Below are positions 15,801 to 20,066 of a stretch of DNA of 20,066 nt, in pieces (within the stretch, counting starts at the first letter, position 1; each line of letters begins with the position of its first letter). Source of the DNA: Zwartia sp. (GTDB lineage Bacteria > Pseudomonadota > Gammaproteobacteria > Burkholderiales > Burkholderiaceae_B); the NCBI GenBank assembly GCA_030653405.1, contig JAURZO010000073.1, positions 1-20,066 on the forward strand, in the 5' to 3' direction. The notes beneath the pieces were generated by a model. That model saw nothing but the letters and a program-made list of their open reading frames with translations. It was not told the DNA's origin and did not search any database. The position numbers and the translations under genes are program-made.

Positions 15801-15888
15801 ACTCGAAGGTTAATTCGGCATACTATGCCCTAACATTTTCTTAGTCAGTCTCGTGCGTCTCGCGCGAGTCCGTACGGGTCCTATTCGC
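15801..15888 (+). promoter_or_regulatory. secA leader with stacked palindromes
   Basis: This 88-nt gap holds a small hairpin GGCAT-ACT-ATGCC (15817-15829) and two perfect palindromes just before the start codon, CTCGCGCGAG (15859-15868) and CCGTACGG (15870-15877). No strong Shine-Dalgarno is present at the expected place. A weak promoter is possible, with TACTAT at 15821-15826 as -10 and a poor -35 around the M23 stop codon. Control of secA translation by leader structure is an inference. Confidence 0.4.
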
Positions 15889-18648
15889 ATGCTTTCTTTG
15901 CTTAAAAAAATCTTCGGTAGCCGTAACGATCGTACCCTCAAGCAATTGAGACGACAGGTCGAACAAATTAACGCTCTCGAGCCTCAGATGCAGGCGCTGT
16001 CCGATGATGAGCTTCGCGCCAAGACGGATAGTTTTAAGGAGCGACTCAAGTCTGGCACCGCGTTGGATGCTCTGTTGCCCGAGGCCTTCGCTGTCGTCAG
16101 AGAAGCAGGTGTGCGCGTGTTCGGTATGCGGCACTTTGATGTGCAGATGATTGGCGGCATGGTGCTCCATAGCGGCAAGATTGCCGAGATGCGGACGGGC
16201 GAAGGTAAGACGCTGATGGCGACGTTACCCGTTTACCTGAATGCGTTGACTGGTCGTGGTGTGCATGTCGTGACCGTTAACGACTATTTGGCGCGCCGTG
16301 ATGCGGGCTGGATGGGACGGCTGTATAACTTTCTCGGCCTCTCGGTCGGAGTTGTCGTACCTCAGCAGAGTAATGAGGAAAAGATCGCAGCGTATCGCGC
16401 TGACATCACCTATGGTACGAACAACGAATTCGGTTTTGATTACCTGCGTGACAACATGGAGCATCGCGCCGAAGACCGTCGCCAGCGCTCGCTTGTCTAT
16501 GCAATCGTTGATGAGGTTGATTCGATTTTGATTGACGAGGCACGTACGCCGTTGATCATCTCTGGTCAGGCCGAAGATCATACAGAGATGTATATACGCG
16601 TGAATGTCGTACCGTCGATGCTGACGCGCATGGCAGCAGAGCCAAAACCGCAAGAGCCGGAACCAGAGGGACACTATTGGGTGGATGAAAAAAATCATCA
16701 AGTGTATCTCTCCGAATCAGGTCATGAGCGCGCTGAAGAGGTCTTGACTGAGCTCGGTTTGTTGCCGGCCGGTCAGTCTTTGTATGAGGCTCGCAACATC
16801 ACACTGATGCATCACTTGATGGCGGCATTGCGCGCGCACAACTTGTTTCATCGCGACCAGCATTACGTGGTGCAGGAAGGCGAGGTTGTGATTGTGGATG
16901 AGTTCACTGGACGTCTGATGTCCGGACGTCGCTGGTCCGATGGCTTGCATCAGGCGGTCGAGGCCAAAGAAGGTGTGGCGATCCAGAACGAAAATCAGAC
17001 CATGGCGTCGATTACGTTCCAGAACTATTTCAGGATGTATGAAAAGCTTTGCGGCATGACGGGTACCGCTGACACTGAAGCTTACGAGTTTCAGGAGATT
17101 TACGGTCTTGAGACTGTCATCGTGCCGACCAATCGCCCTATGGTGCGTGCGGATCAAAACGATCAGATTTTTAAAACTGCCGCTGAAAAATTCAATGCGA
17201 TCCTGGCGGACATCAGAGATTGCCAGGAACGCGGACAGCCCGTCTTGGTTGGCACGACCAGTATTGAAAACTCTGAGTTGTTATCGGGACTATTGACGCA
17301 AGCAGGTCTGCGACATGAAGTGCTCAATGCTAAACAACACGCGCGCGAAGCTGAAATCGTAGCCCAAGCAGGCAAGCCAGGGAACATCACGATTGCGACA
17401 AACATGGCGGGTCGTGGTACTGACATCGTGTTGGGCGGTAGCATTGAAAAACTCATCGAAGATGTGCGCCACACCGAAGCGCTGAGCGAGGCGGACAAGG
17501 CTGCGCAGATTCAGGCGATTCGCGATGCGTGGTTGCCTCTGAACGAACGGGTGAAAGCCGCTGGCGGCTTGCGTATTATCGGCACGGAGCGACATGAGTC
17601 GCGTCGCATTGATAATCAGTTGCGCGGCCGTGCGGGTCGTCAAGGCGATCCAGGTTCGTCAAGATTTTATTTGTCGCTCGAAGACCCGCTGATGCGCATT
17701 TTTGCCGGTGACCGTGTGCGTGCGATCATGGATCGACTGAAGTTGCCAGAAGGTGAGCCGATTGAAGCAGGGATGGTGTCGCGCTCGATTGAAACCGCGC
17801 AACGTAAGGTAGAGGGCCGTAACTTTGATGTTCGCAAGCAACTGCTTGAGTACGATGATGTGGCCAATGATCAGCGCAAGGTGCTGTATGCGCAGCGTAA
17901 CGAAGTCCTTGAGTCGCCGTCCATCGCTGCAACGATTGACAACCTGCGTAACGGTACCTTTACCGACCTTGTCGCCAGACATGTGCCAGCAGGTTCCGTT
18001 GAGGAGCAGTGGGAAGTCGATGCGCTGCAAATGGCATTAGAAGCAGACTGGCAAATCGCGTTGCCTTTAGCCGATTACATACGCGACACAAAGAGCGTGT
18101 CCGAAGAAGACATACTTGAAAAAGTACTGGAGGCGGCAAAAACGTCTTATCAGCATAAGGCCGATGCAGTAGGTGCCGAGTCTTGGGCTGGTTTCGAGCG
18201 TTCGATCATGTTGCAAGTGATCGATACGCAGTGGCGTGAGCATTTGTCGGCACTTGACCATTTGCGTCAGGGCATTCATTTGCGCGGATACGCTCAAAAG
18301 AACCCCAAGCAGGAATACAAGCGTGAAGCGTTCGAGTTGTTTTCGAATATGTTGGATCGTGTGCGTGATGATGTTGTGCGTGTCCTGATGACGGTTCGGA
18401 TTCAGACTCAAGAAGAAGTCGAGCAGGCAGAACAAGAGGCTGCGCGTGCTTTGCAAATGCAAAACGTCCAATATCAGCATACGGACTACGAGGAGGCAGC
18501 CGCTGAGGCGCAGCAACCCAAGCAGCCTTCTGTTGCGGAGCCGCACCCCGGAACGTTGCGTCATGCGGCACCCAAGGTTGGACGCAACGATCCGTGTCCT
18601 TGCGGAAGCGGTAAAAAATACAAGCAGTGTCACGGTCAGTTAACTTAA
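15889..18648 (+). CDS. secA: Preprotein translocase ATPase SecA
   Basis: SecA is the motor ATPase that pushes unfolded preproteins through SecYEG. The 919-residue protein has the Walker A motif MRTGEGKT (Lys107), the DEAD-like DEVD motif (from residue 208) within VDEVDSILIDEARTPLIISG, the preprotein cross-linking domain, the second nucleotide domain with TNMAGRGTDIVLGG and GRAGRQGDPGSSRFYLS, helical scaffold and wing domains, and a C-terminal zinc-binding tail CPCGSGKKYKQCH (Cys903, Cys905, Cys914, His915) that binds SecB and phospholipid. The ATG at 15889 (MLSLLKKIFGSRNDRTLK) matches the family; the upstream in-frame GTG at 15853 would add 12 unconserved residues. Length is close to other beta SecAs (E. 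coli 901). Confidence 0.97.
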   Translation: MLSLLKKIFGSRNDRTLKQLRRQVEQINALEPQMQALSDDELRAKTDSFKERLKSGTALDALLPEAFAVVREAGVRVFGMRHFDVQMIGGMVLHSGKIAEMRTGEGKTLMATLPVYLNALTGRGVHVVTVNDYLARRDAGWMGRLYNFLGLSVGVVVPQQSNEEKIAAYRADITYGTNNEFGFDYLRDNMEHRAEDRRQRSLVYAIVDEVDSILIDEARTPLIISGQAEDHTEMYIRVNVVPSMLTRMAAEPKPQEPEPEGHYWVDEKNHQVYLSESGHERAEEVLTELGLLPAGQSLYEARNITLMHHLMAALRAHNLFHRDQHYVVQEGEVVIVDEFTGRLMSGRRWSDGLHQAVEAKEGVAIQNENQTMASITFQNYFRMYEKLCGMTGTADTEAYEFQEIYGLETVIVPTNRPMVRADQNDQIFKTAAEKFNAILADIRDCQERGQPVLVGTTSIENSELLSGLLTQAGLRHEVLNAKQHAREAEIVAQAGKPGNITIATNMAGRGTDIVLGGSIEKLIEDVRHTEALSEADKAAQIQAIRDAWLPLNERVKAAGGLRIIGTERHESRRIDNQLRGRAGRQGDPGSSRFYLSLEDPLMRIFAGDRVRAIMDRLKLPEGEPIEAGMVSRSIETAQRKVEGRNFDVRKQLLEYDDVANDQRKVLYAQRNEVLESPSIAATIDNLRNGTFTDLVARHVPAGSVEEQWEVDALQMALEADWQIALPLADYIRDTKSVSEEDILEKVLEAAKTSYQHKADAVGAESWAGFERSIMLQVIDTQWREHLSALDHLRQGIHLRGYAQKNPKQEYKREAFELFSNMLDRVRDDVVRVLMTVRIQTQEEVEQAEQEAARALQMQNVQYQHTDYEEAAAEAQQPKQPSVAEPHPGTLRHAAPKVGRNDPCPCGSGKKYKQCHGQLT

Positions 18649-18685
18649 GTTCGATCAAAATCGTCTACCGCCAGGGTGAGCATTG

Positions 18686-19783
18686 ATGCAACATGATCTG
18701 ACACGCAATATTCTGGCGGCGATCCTTGTGGTGGGCCTAATCGCACTCTGTTTTTGGGTGCTAAGTCCCTTTCTTGCTGCGACGGTCTGGGCCACCATGA
18801 TTGTGGTGGCGACATGGCCTTGGCTCAAAGGTCTGGAGCGAGCCTTCGGTGGTCGTCGCACTCCGGCTGTGGTGGTGATGACGGTTGGGATGCTGCTGTT
18901 GCTTGTGATGCCATTATGGTGGGCGATCAGCACGATCGCAGAGCGCTCGCATGATTTGATGACCTTTGGACAGGGCTTGGCGAGCAAAGGTATCCCTGCC
19001 CCTCCGGAGTGGGTCGCTGGCATACCTGCGGTAGGCGAAAAGATTTCCGCTTTTTGGCAAAAACTGAGTTCTGGCGGCATGAACAGCTTTATTGAATACC
19101 TCTCGCCTTATGCCAGTTCGACGGGGAAGTGGTTGCTATCTCAGTTTGGTGGCTTAGGTGGGATGCTGTTGCAGTTCTTTTTAGTCGTGCTGATTGCGGC
19201 CATTTTGTACAGTTCTGGCGAGCACGCCGCGCACATGATTCGTCGAGTAGGGCTTCGTTTGGCGGGCGAGCGTGGTGAGGGATCGATCATTCTTGCCGGG
19301 CAGGCGATTCGTGCCGTCGCGCTTGGCGTGGGTGTTACGGCGATTTTGCAATCAGGGTTGGGGGCGCTCGGGCTTGTGATAGCAGGCGTGCCGTTTGCAG
19401 CAGTACTCTCCGCGCTCATGTTGATGCTGTGTATTGCACAAGCGGGGCCGAGTCTGGTGTTGTTTCCAGCGGTCGCGTGGATGTATTGGCAGGGGGATCA
19501 TGGTTGGGCGACCTTTTTGCTGATCTGGAGCATGATTGTTGGCACGATGGATAATTTTGTGCGTCCCATGCTGATTCGTCGAGGCGCCGATTTGCCATTG
19601 CTGTTGATTTTTGTCGGTGTGATTGGTGGTTTGCTGAGCTTCGGGTTGATTGGGATTTTTGTAGGTCCCGTTGCGTTGGCCGTCACCTACACGCTTGCAC
19701 AGGCGTGGGTCTCTGAAATCCCCGACGCATTGACTCAGAAAGAAATTTCTGAGGAAGAACTCGCTAAAAAGAATCTGCCTTAG
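18686..19783 (+). CDS. ydiK: AI-2E family (YdiK-like) inner-membrane transporter
   Basis: This 365-residue polytopic membrane protein belongs to the AI-2E/UPF0118 family and most resembles E. coli YdiK. It has paired N-terminal membrane segments with FWVLSPFLAATVWATM, a central soluble stretch (about residues 90-145), AGQAIRAVALGVGVTAI, and the C-terminal signature DNFVRPMLIRRGADLPLLLI followed by GLIGIFVGPVALAV. Members are proposed autoinducer-2 exporters or Na+/H+ antiporters; the substrate of this one cannot be told from sequence. The ATG at 18686 has AGGGTGAG at 18673-18680 five nt upstream; the adjacent TTG at 18683 is less likely. It lies 37 nt after secA on the same strand and may be co-transcribed with it. 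It ends 13 nt from the convergent Lrp-type gene. Confidence 0.88.
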   Translation: MQHDLTRNILAAILVVGLIALCFWVLSPFLAATVWATMIVVATWPWLKGLERAFGGRRTPAVVVMTVGMLLLLVMPLWWAISTIAERSHDLMTFGQGLASKGIPAPPEWVAGIPAVGEKISAFWQKLSSGGMNSFIEYLSPYASSTGKWLLSQFGGLGGMLLQFFLVVLIAAILYSSGEHAAHMIRRVGLRLAGERGEGSIILAGQAIRAVALGVGVTAILQSGLGALGLVIAGVPFAAVLSALMLMLCIAQAGPSLVLFPAVAWMYWQGDHGWATFLLIWSMIVGTMDNFVRPMLIRRGADLPLLLIFVGVIGGLLSFGLIGIFVGPVALAVTYTLAQAWVSEIPDALTQKEISEEELAKKNLP

Positions 19784-19796
19784 AGCCTACGTAGTA

Positions 19797-20066
19797 TTAC
19801 TGCGCGTAGTCCATAGGCAGTGCGGTCGTACACTTGATCGTCTCCATCGCGAATGCTGAGCTGACATCCAGAAGCTCGACTGATTTGATCAGACGTTTGT
19901 AGACGCTATCGTAGCGGTCGATGTCAGGTACGACTATTTTCAATAAATAATCCGCATCACCACTCAACCGATAGATTTCCACGATCTCCGGGATGCTTGT
20001 CGCGCCGTCGACAAAGCGTTTCATCCACGCTTCATTGTGCTGACTGGTTCGGATCGTCACGAAAGT
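19797..20066 (-). CDS. Lrp/AsnC-family transcriptional regulator, C-terminal part (truncated by window edge)
   Basis: The minus-strand frame runs from the right edge to TAA at 19797-19799 and gives 89 visible residues. They correspond to the Lrp/AsnC ligand-binding (RAM) domain: an F-V-T-I-R-T-S strand, then SIPEIVEIYRLSGDADYLLK, DIDRYDSVYKRL and a terminal SSAFAMETIKCTTALP. The order and wording are close to E. coli DecR/YbaO, so a role in amino-acid (possibly cysteine) response is plausible but unproven. The N-terminal helix-turn-helix lies outside the window. The GTG at 20058-20060 is not a start, because coding sequence (T-F) continues to the edge. Confidence 0.85.
   Translation of the reverse strand, partial: TFVTIRTSQHNEAWMKRFVDGATSIPEIVEIYRLSGDADYLLKIVVPDIDRYDSVYKRLIKSVELLDVSSAFAMETIKCTTALPMDYAQ

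Noticed and set aside
15853..15888. Extension of secA to GTG at 15853
   Set aside because: The 12 extra residues are not part of the conserved SecA start; MLSLLKKIFG aligns with other SecA N-termini.
1..20066. CRISPR arrays, insertion sequences, tRNA/rRNA genes, prophage, toxin-antitoxin or anti-phage genes
   Set aside because: I found no regular repeat-spacer pattern, transposase motif, cloverleaf-like gene, or unassigned gene cluster. Nearly every base is accounted for by conserved dcw and neighbouring housekeeping genes.

Overview
This window is a stretch of the division and cell wall (dcw) cluster of a Gram-negative bacterium, followed by its usual downstream neighbours. The proteins read as Betaproteobacteria, order Burkholderiales, and most like the Alcaligenaceae/Bordetella lineage. 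The reasons are a single-polypeptide MurE-MurF fusion, the order murEF-mraY-murD-ftsW-murG-murC-ddl-ftsQ-ftsA-ftsZ-lpxC without murB, a long (510-residue) MurD, and the wording of the MraY, FtsZ and LpxC proteins. The DNPR motif in MurE indicates a meso-diaminopimelate wall and lpxC indicates lipid A, both consistent with a Gram-negative envelope. Genus cannot be fixed from sequence reading alone.

Layout: (1) 1-9777, all + strand: the cytoplasmic and lipid-linked steps of peptidoglycan precursor synthesis, namely murE-murF (5' end cut by the window edge), mraY, murD, ftsW, murG, murC and ddl. This block is extremely compact: murF/mraY overlap by 11 nt, and the next five junctions are all 4-nt ATGA overlaps. 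(2) 9790-13165: the divisome genes ftsQ, ftsA and ftsZ. ftsQ and ftsA are nearly contiguous, while ftsZ is set apart by a 174-nt leader full of inverted repeats. (3) 13166-13384: a 219-nt gap with a strong hairpin (probable terminator) and a likely lpxC promoter. (4) 13385-14308 lpxC (+), overlapped at its 3' end by a convergent DciA/DUF721 gene (14247-14789, -). (5) 14808-18648 (+): a membrane-anchored M23 peptidase gene and secA. (6) 18686-19783: a YdiK-like AI-2E-family membrane protein (+), converging on a truncated Lrp/AsnC-family regulator (-) at the right edge.

Function: MurC, MurD, MurE, MurF and Ddl build the UDP-MurNAc-pentapeptide. MraY and MurG turn it into lipid II, and FtsW polymerises it at the septum. 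FtsZ and FtsA form the cytoplasmic ring, and FtsQ links it to the periplasmic divisome. LpxC commits precursors to lipid A, the M23 protein probably trims peptidoglycan or regulates amidases, and SecA drives protein export.

I see no tRNA, rRNA, CRISPR array, insertion sequence, prophage or broken gene. No gap exceeds 300 bases. I did not find a convincing undescribed system. The most interesting items are the structured ftsA-ftsZ leader, the MurE-MurF junction, the chain of ATGA overlaps and the palindromic leader of secA.
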